A stretch of DNA of 64,000 nucleotides from Fen-1135 sp049521775. Lineage in GTDB: Bacteria > Desulfobacterota > Syntrophia > Syntrophales > UBA2185. Of the stretch, positions 1 to 7,699 are shown one piece after another. The stretch covers positions 1 to 64,000 of the forward strand of contig JBEKOL010000015.1 of the NCBI GenBank assembly GCA_049521775.1. The letters run 5' to 3'. Under the pieces are notes generated by a model that was not told where the DNA came from, did not search any database, and saw nothing but the letters and a program-made list of their open reading frames with translations. The stretch's first letter is position 1. Every line of letters starts with the position of its first letter. The translations under genes and the position numbers were made by a program.

Positions 1-581
1 TATTTGATCCCTTTTTTACTACCAAGAAACCCGGTGAGGGAACCGGTCTGGGACTTTCTGTGGTATATGGCATTGTGAAAAACTATGGCGGCACGATCAC
101 CGTGCAAAGCGAGGTGGGGAAAGGGACAGAATTCAACGTGTACCTCCCCCTGCTGACCGAAGTTGAGGATAAACAGGAAGCTAAGGTCGAGGCGCCTATT
201 GCCGGAGGGAAAGAACGCATCCTGTTTGTGGATGATGAGGCAGCTCTCGTCCAACTAGCAACGAGCACATTGGGCGGTCTGGGGTATGAGGTTATAGGCA
301 GGACAAGCAGTCTGGAAGCTTTGGAACTCTTTCGGACCCGCCCTGACTGGTTTGACCTTGTGATCACCGATATGACCATGCCGAATATGACGGGAAGCGA
401 ACTTGCCCAGCAGCTCATGCGCTTGCGTTCCGACATACCGGTCATCCTCTGCACGGGATTCAGTGAAGCGATGACACCGGAAAAGGCAAAGGCTCTCGGT
501 CTAAGAGAACTTATTATGAAACCCATCATTAAGATTCAGATTGCCGAAGCAATCAGGCGCGCGCTGGACTATAAGGAATAA
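1..581 (+). CDS. Hybrid sensor histidine kinase, C-terminal part (5' end outside window)
   Basis: The reading frame is already open at the left edge (codons start at base 3), so only the kinase C-terminus is present. The first residues contain a HATPase F-box/G2-box pattern (FDPFFTTK, then GEGTGLGLS), followed by the last beta strands of the ATP-binding fold. A linker leads into a C-terminal receiver domain of about 120 residues with the acidic pair in FVDDE, a phosphoacceptor Asp in ITDMTMP, the Thr of CTGF and the Lys of MKP. The protein is therefore a hybrid kinase that can pass phosphate to its own receiver. The NtrC-type regulator follows after 15 bp and is probably its partner. The sensor domain and signal cannot be judged from this window. 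Confidence 0.9.
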   Translation, partial: FDPFFTTKKPGEGTGLGLSVVYGIVKNYGGTITVQSEVGKGTEFNVYLPLLTEVEDKQEAKVEAPIAGGKERILFVDDEAALVQLATSTLGGLGYEVIGRTSSLEALELFRTRPDWFDLVITDMTMPNMTGSELAQQLMRLRSDIPVILCTGFSEAMTPEKAKALGLRELIMKPIIKIQIAEAIRRALDYKE

Positions 582-596
582 CGGGAGACATTTTCA

Positions 597-1976
597 ATGG
601 CAAATGTTTTGATCATTGACGACGACCGGCTCGTTTCAGAAATGCTTTGCGATATGATCCGTAAAATGGGACATGAGGTTTCCTGTGCCTTCACGGCCAA
701 AGAGGGGCTCAGTGCGGCCCTATCCAACAGCTTTGACGTTGTCTTCCTAGACGTGCAGCTTCCCGATGGAGATGGACTGATGCTCTTGCTCACCATAAAT
801 GCTATACCTTCTGCCCCGGAGGTAATTATTATTACCGGGTTCGGCAGCCCTGATGGCGCCGAGCTTGCAATAAAGAACGGCGCCTGGGATTTTGTTGAAA
901 AGCCTCTGGTGAGAAACTTGATAGAATTGCCTCTTGTGCGCGCCCTCCAATATAGAGAAGCAAAGAAAATTACGACCCTCATACTGAAGCGCGAGGGCAT
1001 CATCGGAAGCAGCGCAGCAATGGAGTCCTGCATCGAACTCGTTGCCCGGGCGGCTGCCAGCGATGCCAGCGTCCTCATCACGGGTGAGACAGGAACAGGC
1101 AAGGAACTCTTCGCACGTGCCATCCATAGCAACAGCACAAGGTCGGGCATGCCTTTCGTCACCGTAGATTGTGCCTCCCTTCCTCCCACTATCATCGAGA
1201 GCATCCTCTTTGGCCACGAAAAGGGCGCCTTCACCGGGGCAGATAGATCCCGGGAGGGTCTGATCAAACAGGCCGACGGAGGCACTCTCTTCCTCGATGA
1301 AGTGGGTGACCTTCCCCTTTCCGCTCAGAAGGCCTTTCTCAGGGTTCTGCAGGAACGTCAGTTTCGCCCCCTTGGAGCCAAGAGAGAAATTAAAAGCGAA
1401 TTCAGGGTGATTGCCGCGACCAACCGTGACATCACTAAAATGGTTGAGGAGGGCAATTTCAGAGAAGACCTTTTGTTCCGTCTACGCGCCGTTACGATCG
1501 AAGTGTCACCACTGAGAGAACATGTCGGTGACATCAAGGAACTTGCTTTTTACTATTTGAACAAGATATCTGCGCGACTAGCCGCAGAGATAAAGGGCTT
1601 CTCACCCGAATTTATTGAGGCCCTTTGTACCTATAACTGGCCGGGAAATATCCGGGAGCTCGTTAATGCCCTAGAAGGCGCCCTTGTCACGGCACATGAC
1701 GACCCTATCTTGTTTCCCAAGCATCTGCCTACACACATTCGCATCCGTTTGGCACGGGATGCCATTCTTAAAAAAGAAGATACTCCCTTACCCCAGCGGA
1801 CAATGGGAACCCTGAAGGAATGCCGCGAATCTGCGGTGAAGAGGGAGGAACGGCAGTATCTCCAGGAACTGATGACCACAACAGGAGGTAACATCAGGAA
1901 GGCCTGCGAGATATCCGGCCTTTCGCGGGTCAGGTTGCACGTCCTTCTGAAAAAACATAGCATAAAAAGAAAATGA
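597..1976 (+). CDS. Sigma-54-dependent response regulator, NtrC family
   Basis: Three domains are visible in 459 residues. An N-terminal receiver has the DDD acidic pocket at residues 8-10 and phosphoacceptor Asp52 (FLDVQLP). The AAA+ domain carries Walker A GETGTGKE near residue 163 and the sigma-54 contact loop GAFTGA at 210-215. A short Fis-type helix-turn-helix lies at the C-terminus (GNIRKACEISGLSR). The GAFTGA loop indicates real activation of sigma-54 RNA polymerase. The gene follows the hybrid kinase by 15 bp, so the two form a two-component system. A possible sigma-54 promoter lies 200 bp downstream, before the receiver-like gene, and may be a target; that link is inference. Confidence 0.95.
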   Translation: MANVLIIDDDRLVSEMLCDMIRKMGHEVSCAFTAKEGLSAALSNSFDVVFLDVQLPDGDGLMLLLTINAIPSAPEVIIITGFGSPDGAELAIKNGAWDFVEKPLVRNLIELPLVRALQYREAKKITTLILKREGIIGSSAAMESCIELVARAAASDASVLITGETGTGKELFARAIHSNSTRSGMPFVTVDCASLPPTIIESILFGHEKGAFTGADRSREGLIKQADGGTLFLDEVGDLPLSAQKAFLRVLQERQFRPLGAKREIKSEFRVIAATNRDITKMVEEGNFREDLLFRLRAVTIEVSPLREHVGDIKELAFYYLNKISARLAAEIKGFSPEFIEALCTYNWPGNIRELVNALEGALVTAHDDPILFPKHLPTHIRIRLARDAILKKEDTPLPQRTMGTLKECRESAVKREERQYLQELMTTTGGNIRKACEISGLSRVRLHVLLKKHSIKRK

Positions 1977-1977
1977 C

Positions 1978-2090
1978 TATCCGATGTTTTGTGATCGGAT
2001 ACTTGTTTCGCTGGACGAAACAAGATGTAACTATTTGCATTCCATAGTAAATCCAGCCTCTAGCTGAAATCTGTTTCATAAAAGGAAACA
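1978..2090. other. Three consecutive short inverted repeats after the regulator gene
   Basis: Directly behind the stop codon are TATCCGAT/ATCGGATA (1978-1985 with 1994-2001) and CTTGTTTCG/CGAAACAAG (2002-2010 with 2016-2024), back to back. A third, TGTTTC/GAAACA, lies at 2072-2077 with 2085-2090. None is followed by a clear T-run, so a simple intrinsic terminator is not obvious. They could stabilise the 3' end of the mRNA or bind a protein. The remainder of 1977-2207 is AT-rich with no gene seen. Confidence 0.45.
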
Positions 2091-2176
2091 TTCTAAGCTT
2101 TCCCTTTCCTTCTCGCAGATCCTCAAAAAATGGATAATATATCGATTACATTAAGATAATGCCTTATTTTGGCATT

Positions 2177-2193
2177 TTGGCATGACTTTTGAG
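2177..2193 (+). promoter_or_regulatory. Possible sigma-54 (-24/-12) promoter
   Basis: TTGGCATGACTTTTGAG matches the -24 element well (TTGGCATG). The -12 element has TTG followed by A instead of the usual C. Spacing is right. Transcription would start near 2203, only a few bases before the ATG at 2208, which is tight; the next in-frame ATG is at 2274. A sigma-54 activator gene lies just upstream. Confidence 0.4.
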
Positions 2194-2207
2194 TACCATA
2201 AGAGTTA

Positions 2208-2666
2208 ATGATTATCTTTTTTTCGACATCCTGCGGTGCAGCGGAGGAACGGCTTCTTCAGATTATCGAAACGATGGTTTCAGAGAAAGATATAAGAATT
2301 TACCGGACCATCGGTTCATTTTCCAGAGGACTTCGCCAGCCACAGAACGATACTGATATCGCTATACTCCTTGTTTCCAGCAAGGTCGAGCTAAACCACC
2401 TCAACCTCATTTCCTTGTGGAATCTCCTGTCGGATATGAAGACTATTGTCATTCTGCCGGACAGCAATCCCGACACTGTTGCAAAAGGGCATATTCTGAG
2501 GCCGAGATTCTTGAGTTATTGCGATGGTGATTTTCAGGATGTCGCCGCCGTGCTCAGCCGGATGATCGAAAATTCGGAAACAGATGAGAAAAGAATTGTG
2601 AAGTCCAAGCCAAAACACAGGGAAAATGCTCGTCGTACTGTTAGCGACATGCCACGTCATGGATAG
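2208..2666 (+). CDS. Receiver-like protein of unknown function lacking phosphorylation residues
   Basis: The 152-residue protein is not a family I can name. Residues 1-125 alternate short hydrophobic strands (MIIFFST, IRIYRTI, IAILLV, KTIVILP, RFLSYC) with helices, as expected of a five-stranded CheY-like fold. The positions where a receiver has its acidic pair, phospho-Asp and Lys do not carry those residues. The basic tail from about residue 128 looks disordered. The ATG at 2208 has only a weak ribosome-binding site (AAGAG); ATG 2274 is an alternative but would remove the first strand. It lies between a sigma-54 regulator and a chemoreceptor, so a role in signalling is plausible but unproven. 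Confidence 0.6.
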   Translation: MIIFFSTSCGAAEERLLQIIETMVSEKDIRIYRTIGSFSRGLRQPQNDTDIAILLVSSKVELNHLNLISLWNLLSDMKTIVILPDSNPDTVAKGHILRPRFLSYCDGDFQDVAAVLSRMIENSETDEKRIVKSKPKHRENARRTVSDMPRHG

Positions 2667-2791
2667 GGCGGATGACAGTGTTCAGATGCTCTTTGATATT
2701 ATCGTGGTTCACGACTTGGAAGGAGTTCTTGTTTTAGGGAAAAGAAACGTAAACGTTTTATAAATAATATTTTTTAGGGAGGATAGAATAC

Positions 2792-4684
2792 ATGAAGAAA
2801 AGGACGCTTGTTTTTAAATTGGTTTCGGGAGGGATTTTTGCTGTTCTGATTCCGCTCCTCGTTGTGGGGATATTCGCCGCGGTAAAGGCAGAAGATGCAC
2901 TGGAAGCAGCCGCAAAAGACCGTGCCATGAAAGGCGCACATAACTTGGCCGACATGGTACAGGAAGTTCTCGCGGTGGAGCTCAAGGTTGCCAATGAACT
3001 CGCCATAAGCAATGACACGATAAATGCCGCTGCCAGTGGCAACGTAGAAGTAATGAATAAAAGCCTTGCCGAGGACATGGCAAAAATCGGCAAAGATTAT
3101 GAGGCGATCCTGGTAACCGATGCAACGGGCGCTGTTGTCTCTGACAGCAGCAACGGCTCATGGAAGGGAATCTCTCTTGCGGACCGGGACTACTTTCAGA
3201 GGGCCAAGAACGGGCAAGCAAACGTGGGGGCTGTGGTCAAATCGAAAAAATCGGGTAATCCCGTTGCCACCGTCTGCGCGCCTGTCATGAAAGATAAAAC
3301 GTTTGTCGGTGCGGTGGTCCTCGTCCTTAAAATCGATTATCTTTCGGAAAAAGTGACGGCAAAAGTGGGTGAAACGGGGTACGGATTCATGACCGACCAG
3401 AAGGGGCTGGTCATTGCCCATCCGAAGAAGGAATTTATTCTTGAGCTGGATCTCTCGAAAGAAGCAGGGATGCATGAGATTATAAGTAAAATGCTTGCGA
3501 AGCAGATAGGCGCTGAATCTTATGTTTTTAAAGGCGTCAAGAAGGTGGCAGGATTTGCTCCGGTAGAAATTGCTGGTTGGTGTGTCGGTTTAACACAGAA
3601 TGCGGATGAATTTCTAGCAGCGGCCCATTCAATACGTAATTTCATTGCCATAACGGGTATCATATTCCTCGTTCTTACGATCATTGCCGTCACGTTTTTT
3701 GCCAGGAGTATTTCTTCGCCGATCAAGAACGCCGTGGATGAGATGGGTGAAGCCGCCCATCAGGTTGCCGCCGCATCAAATCAGGTTTCTGCTTCCAGTC
3801 AGAGCCTCGCCGAAGGGGCATCAGAACAGGCTTCAGCCATCGAGGAGACTTCGTCCTCACTTGAGGAAATGTCTGCTATGACAAAACAAAACGCGGGGAA
3901 TGCCTCCCAGGCAGATATCCTTATGAAACAAGCAATCCAGGTGGTCCAGAAGGCGAATAGCTCCATGGAAAACCTGACCGGCTCTATGAAAGAAATTATC
4001 GCAGCAAGTGAGGAAACATCAAAAATCATAAAGACCATTGATGAAATTGCTTTCCAGACAAATCTACTGGCGTTGAATGCCGCTGTGGAGGCGGCCCGGG
4101 CAGGAGAGGCAGGAGCCGGTTTCGCAGTGGTAGCTGAAGAGGTAAGAAATCTAGCCATGCGAGCGGCGGATGCTGCAAAAAACACCTCAGTCTTAATTGA
4201 AGGTACTGTAAAGAAGATAAAGGACGGCTCTAATCTGGTAATAAAGACAAATGAGGCATTCGCCGAGGTGTCTGTCAGTTCATCCAAGATAGGTGAACTG
4301 GTCGGCGAGATTGCTGCTGCATCCCAGGAACAGGCCCAGGGAATAGATCAGATTAACAAGGCTGTGGCGGAAATGGACAAAGTGACGCAACAGACGGCCG
4401 CTAATGCCGAAGAGTCTGCCTCTGCATCTGAGGAGATGAACGCCCAGGCGGAACAGATGAAACACATATCATCCGAACTCCTTAATATCATTGGCGGAAG
4501 TGCAAACGGCGCCGGGAATAGAAACCGCGCCGATGTGCAAATGAAAAAGGGAATAGGCGGAGCTTTAGCTGCAGTAATCACCAGAAAAGGGATAGGCAAA
4601 AATGTGGTGCCCTATAAAAAAGGGAGAGAAGTCCGGCCTGACCAGGTGATTCCCATGGAAGAAGGTCAATTCAAGGACTTTTAA
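2792..4684 (+). CDS. Methyl-accepting chemotaxis protein with periplasmic Cache-type sensor
   Basis: 630 residues, preceded by a strong ribosome-binding site (AGGGAGG). A first membrane segment (about residues 8-30) and a second (about 281-303) enclose a periplasmic domain of about 250 residues with the pattern of a double Cache ligand-binding module. Almost no HAMP domain follows: after SISSPIKNAV the protein enters the signalling coiled coil directly. The hairpin tip that contacts CheA/CheW is intact (FQTNLLALNAAVEAA near 415-435, then GFAVVAEEVR). Ala/Ser/Glu-rich flanks provide methylation sites. There is no C-terminal NWETF-type CheR tether. CheW follows 142 bp downstream on the same strand. 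The ligand cannot be told. Confidence 0.95.
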   Translation: MKKRTLVFKLVSGGIFAVLIPLLVVGIFAAVKAEDALEAAAKDRAMKGAHNLADMVQEVLAVELKVANELAISNDTINAAASGNVEVMNKSLAEDMAKIGKDYEAILVTDATGAVVSDSSNGSWKGISLADRDYFQRAKNGQANVGAVVKSKKSGNPVATVCAPVMKDKTFVGAVVLVLKIDYLSEKVTAKVGETGYGFMTDQKGLVIAHPKKEFILELDLSKEAGMHEIISKMLAKQIGAESYVFKGVKKVAGFAPVEIAGWCVGLTQNADEFLAAAHSIRNFIAITGIIFLVLTIIAVTFFARSISSPIKNAVDEMGEAAHQVAAASNQVSASSQSLAEGASEQASAIEETSSSLEEMSAMTKQNAGNASQADILMKQAIQVVQKANSSMENLTGSMKEIIAASEETSKIIKTIDEIAFQTNLLALNAAVEAARAGEAGAGFAVVAEEVRNLAMRAADAAKNTSVLIEGTVKKIKDGSNLVIKTNEAFAEVSVSSSKIGELVGEIAAASQEQAQGIDQINKAVAEMDKVTQQTAANAEESASASEEMNAQAEQMKHISSELLNIIGGSANGAGNRNRADVQMKKGIGGALAAVITRKGIGKNVVPYKKGREVRPDQVIPMEEGQFKDF

Positions 4685-4705
4685 TTGTAAACTTTATGGA
4701 AAGAA

Positions 4706-4729
4706 GATGGAGGGACTCTTCCCTCCATC
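4706..4729 (+). terminator. Hairpin between the MCP and CheW genes
   Basis: A perfect 10-bp stem, GATGGAGGGA/TCCCTCCATC, has a four-base loop (CTCT). It lies 22 bp after the MCP stop codon. The sequence after it (AAGGTTTAAT) has only a short T stretch, so it may end transcription partially or protect the 3' end. Confidence 0.5.
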
Positions 4730-4826
4730 AAGGTTTAATAATCCTTATTAATGCTAAGAGGCGCTGGATTTTATCAATACTAATATCTGCAGAATCAAGC
4801 ATTAGAGCGGTGGAGGATACGAAATA

Positions 4827-5336
4827 ATGACGGACTTAACTAAGACAACGGACCGGGTAAAGGTCATGACTGACCGGGAGGGAAAGTATCTGACCTTTTC
4901 TCTATCGGAAGAGGAATATGGGGTTGGTATCCTGAAGGTCAAGGAGATCATCGGGATGATGACAATTACAACGATGCCCCAGGTTCCAGCGTATGTCAAG
5001 GGCGTTATTAACCTGCGGGGGAAAATCATTCCCGTAGTAGACCTCCGGCTCAAGTTCGGTTTGGAGGAAAGGGATTACACGGACAGGACCTGTATCATCG
5101 TTATGGAGATCAAGTCGAATACAGACAGTGTCCTGATGGGGATTGTGGTGGACGCGGTATCGGAGGTATTAAACATTAAGGCAACCGAGATCGAGGACAC
5201 GCCGACCTTCGGAGTTGATATGAAGACGGATTTCATTCTCGGTATGGCAAAGGCAGGAGGCGGGGTCAAGATCCTGCTCGATATCGACAAAGTGGTAAGC
5301 GCCCAGGAGACGGCAATTGTTTGTGAGGCAGCATAA
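4827..5336 (+). CDS. cheW: Chemotaxis coupling protein CheW
   Basis: 169 residues, the normal CheW length. The protein has the typical SH3-like CheW course: YLTFSLSEEEYGVGILKVKEI at the start, the conserved VKGVINLRGKIIPVVDL block near residues 52-70, and a second subdomain ending in GMAKAGGGVKILLDIDKV. It links chemoreceptors to the kinase CheA at the inner membrane. The closest receptor gene is the MCP directly upstream; cheA, cheY and cheR are not in the window. Confidence 0.95.
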   Translation: MTDLTKTTDRVKVMTDREGKYLTFSLSEEEYGVGILKVKEIIGMMTITTMPQVPAYVKGVINLRGKIIPVVDLRLKFGLEERDYTDRTCIIVMEIKSNTDSVLMGIVVDAVSEVLNIKATEIEDTPTFGVDMKTDFILGMAKAGGGVKILLDIDKVVSAQETAIVCEAA

Positions 5337-5449
5337 GGTCGCCAACCAGTTTGTATTTTTCCTCCATAATAGAGAGATAACCTTTAACAACTGAAGCCGG
5401 AAAGGCAAATCTTTATTTGACCCAAGGGTAAACATCCGGCTGCAGCCTC

Positions 5450-5476
5450 GGGGGAGGGTTGGGATGCCCCCTTTTT
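5450..5476 (+). terminator. Probable intrinsic terminator after cheW
   Basis: GGGGG (5450-5454) can pair with CCCCC (5467-5471), directly followed by TTTTT (5472-5476). The loop is 12 bases. It lies between the converging cheW and sufB genes. An upstream pair AGCCGG/CCGGCT (5395-5400 with 5436-5441) adds more structure to this 208-bp gap. Confidence 0.5.
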
Positions 5477-5544
5477 CAATCCTTCCCCAATATCGATTTT
5501 TAATAGGCAAGAAATCTCCGTGCAGAAACTAAAAAAGATGTTTA

Positions 5545-6759
5545 CTACATAAGTTCCTTTTCGCTCATAATTACAGCCCTTTCTATTTCTGCCTTCAATT
5601 GCAGTGGCAGCCCCGGGATGTCAACACTGAGAAATCCTCGGACTATCGTAGATGTAGCCTCATCTTCCGCGAGCCCGCGCGACATGAGATATTGGATTTC
5701 TTCCTGAGCAATCTTGCCGACAGCAGCCTCATGCGACATTTCTACACCATCCACTTTTCCCTGAAGCTCGGGAATTGCGTGGATGAGGCCACCTTTTAAG
5801 AGCAGACCCCGACACTCAAGATGGGCCTTTACGCCAGTAACTTCGCCGATCAGATCACCGCGGGAGATGATCCGGCCTCCGTTGCTGATTGCACGGGCGA
5901 TTATTTCCGCCCGCGTATCTTCAGCTTTGAGGGCAATACGACAGCCTACATCGAGCTCCGATCCGGGACTTCCCACCAGTAGACTGTAAAAACGCGACAC
6001 TGCCCCCTTACCCACGAGGTGGGTTGTCGGATACATCTGCAAGGACTTGACCGGCCTCATACAGATGTAATTGTTGAGGAAAAGGCCACCCTCTTCTACT
6101 ATGCCCACTGAACGCGGACGGACCATCATCTCCTCTGCCCAGTTATGAATCATTGTGAAACTCAATTTGGCATTTTTCTTGATGAAGAACTCTGAAATGC
6201 CCACATGCAGCCCACGTTTTAGATGAGACGCTGTTGCACAGCCGGTAATAACATGGAGCTCTGCTCCCTCTTCAGCGATGATTAAGTTGTGAACATACTG
6301 ACTCAGGTTTTCCTTATCAATGTACAGGCACGCCTGAACGGGATAGATGACCTTGCTTCCCGGCAAGGCACGGATAACATAGCCGTCATGCAGATTGAGC
6401 TGCGCCTGCGCTGTGTACTTATCCGCGTCCACGGAGACAAGTTTCCAGTAATAATCCTGTATCCAGTGGCATTCCTTGAGGGCCCGCTTGATTGGAAGAA
6501 CCTCCAAACCACCCTGCATGGAATGTGCATGCACAACAGATGTGTCCTTCTGAAGATACGTTCCTGAACGCCCGGTTTCTGTGGCGTCCACGCCGGCCTG
6601 AATTATTCTCTGCTGGTCTATCGCAGGCAGTTTAGTGAGGTCATTCAGGTAGGCATGCTGTACGGCGTCGGCTGTGAAAGACGATAGGTCGATATCAGGC
6701 CCGATAGATGCCTTCTTGTCCTTGGCTTGAGCAGCTTTTTTATCAATTAGGTCGTGCAT
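5545..6759 (-). CDS. SufB/SufD-family Fe-S cluster scaffold subunit
   Basis: 404 residues from the chosen start. The C-terminal two-thirds have the SufBD beta-helix pattern (AISNGGRIISRGDLIG, GLIHAIPELQG, MSHEAAVGKI, QYLMSRGLAEDEA), which holds the nascent cluster and docks SufC. ATG 6759 is chosen because an AGGAG site stands seven bases before it; a longer frame from 6825 would run further into sufC. Overlap with sufC is 13 bp, indicating translational coupling. No sufS, sufE or sufU is adjacent, so this is the two-gene C-B arrangement known from anaerobes (minimal SUF, also called SMS). It should build or repair Fe-S clusters in the cytoplasm. Confidence 0.85.
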   Translation of the reverse strand: MHDLIDKKAAQAKDKKASIGPDIDLSSFTADAVQHAYLNDLTKLPAIDQQRIIQAGVDATETGRSGTYLQKDTSVVHAHSMQGGLEVLPIKRALKECHWIQDYYWKLVSVDADKYTAQAQLNLHDGYVIRALPGSKVIYPVQACLYIDKENLSQYVHNLIIAEEGAELHVITGCATASHLKRGLHVGISEFFIKKNAKLSFTMIHNWAEEMMVRPRSVGIVEEGGLFLNNYICMRPVKSLQMYPTTHLVGKGAVSRFYSLLVGSPGSELDVGCRIALKAEDTRAEIIARAISNGGRIISRGDLIGEVTGVKAHLECRGLLLKGGLIHAIPELQGKVDGVEMSHEAAVGKIAQEEIQYLMSRGLAEDEATSTIVRGFLSVDIPGLPLQLKAEIERAVIMSEKELM

Positions 6760-7502
6760 CGCAAACACTCCTGATATCCTGTATCTTTGATGCATCTGAA
6801 GATTTCCAACGGATTGCTTCTGCAACTCAAGTATCCATTATACAGCATCTGCCCCTTGTCCGCTGTAACGTAGTCCAGAATGAAGCCGGTGTGGGTTATA
6901 ATGAGTCCCATCTTAGTTCGCTCCGCGCGCTGTTCTTTGTGAGACTTTCCAGCATCCGCCTTAAATTCTCTCTGCAAGAGCGTGCTGATGGAATTTCCGA
7001 TGAGGGAAATATTCTCCAGGTCTACGCCCGATTCCGGCTCATCGAACAGCAGCAGATCCGCATCCTGGGCCATTAACTGCAGGAGCTCGGACCGTTTTAT
7101 TTCGCCTCCGGAGAAACCTGCGTTGATATCGCGGTCCAGAAAGTCGGTTAAATGGACCTCTGCGGCGAGTGCTTCGGGATCAGCCTTTCCTTTTCCACAT
7201 ATTTCGACCATCTGTCTGGTCTTGAGACCGTGAATCGTCGGCGGACGCTGGTAGGACATGCCAATACCGAGTTTTGCCCTGTCATTGATGGGCATATGAG
7301 TAATATCTTCGCCCTTGAAAAAAATCTTCCCTGCCGTAACGGTATACTGGGGATAGCCCATGATCGTCATGAGGAGCGTCGTCTTGCCCGAACCGTTCGG
7401 ACCGAACAGAATGTGCGTTTCCCCTGTCTTGATTTCCAGATCGATGTGCCTGAGAATCTCCCGGTCACCGATCTTCACCTGTAAGTCTTCGATCATCAGC
7501 AT
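6747..7502 (-). CDS. sufC: Fe-S cluster assembly ATPase SufC
   Basis: 251 residues with Walker A GPNGSGKTT near residue 33, ABC signature FSGGEIKRSE, Walker B LLLFDEPESGVD and switch His in THTG. These match SufC, the soluble ABC ATPase that drives conformational change in SufB/D. ATG 7502 is preferred over the frame opening at 7520 because GGAGG lies just before it. A basic hydrophilic stretch (about 20 residues, around KSHKEQRAERTK) sits between Walker B and the switch His; it is longer than I expect for SufC and may be a lineage insertion. The gene comes first in the operon and overlaps sufB by 13 bp. Confidence 0.9.
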   Translation of the reverse strand: MLMIEDLQVKIGDREILRHIDLEIKTGETHILFGPNGSGKTTLLMTIMGYPQYTVTAGKIFFKGEDITHMPINDRAKLGIGMSYQRPPTIHGLKTRQMVEICGKGKADPEALAAEVHLTDFLDRDINAGFSGGEIKRSELLQLMAQDADLLLFDEPESGVDLENISLIGNSISTLLQREFKADAGKSHKEQRAERTKMGLIITHTGFILDYVTADKGQMLYNGYLSCRSNPLEIFRCIKDTGYQECLRCTT

Positions 7503-7699
7503 ATTCAAGCCTCCTTCCATATTTGGAGACGGGTTTTATTTTCTAATCTTGGTTCTTTCTATCATTTGTCGTTTGATTTGCTTCTCAATTCTTAGCATAT
7601 TTTAACTTAATTCACTGCCGTTTCCCATCCTTTTCTTAGAGAATACTTTCCTGTGCTGAAGTTGCAGGTCTTAAGCTATATCCCATGCAAAGTTTAGAG

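Noticed and set aside
569..1285. 238-codon minus-strand frame opposite the NtrC-type gene
   Set aside because: Antisense to a conserved AAA+ domain; no ribosome-binding site or recognisable product.
3544..3558. Sigma-54-like TGGCA...TTGC inside the MCP gene
   Set aside because: Spacing between GG and GC is two bases too short and it lies within coding sequence.
5337..5544. Riboswitch-like sequence (GAAGCCGGAAAGGC) between cheW and sufB
   Set aside because: Compared by eye with c-di-GMP and cobalamin aptamers; the core bases do not match, and convergent genes make a terminator likelier.
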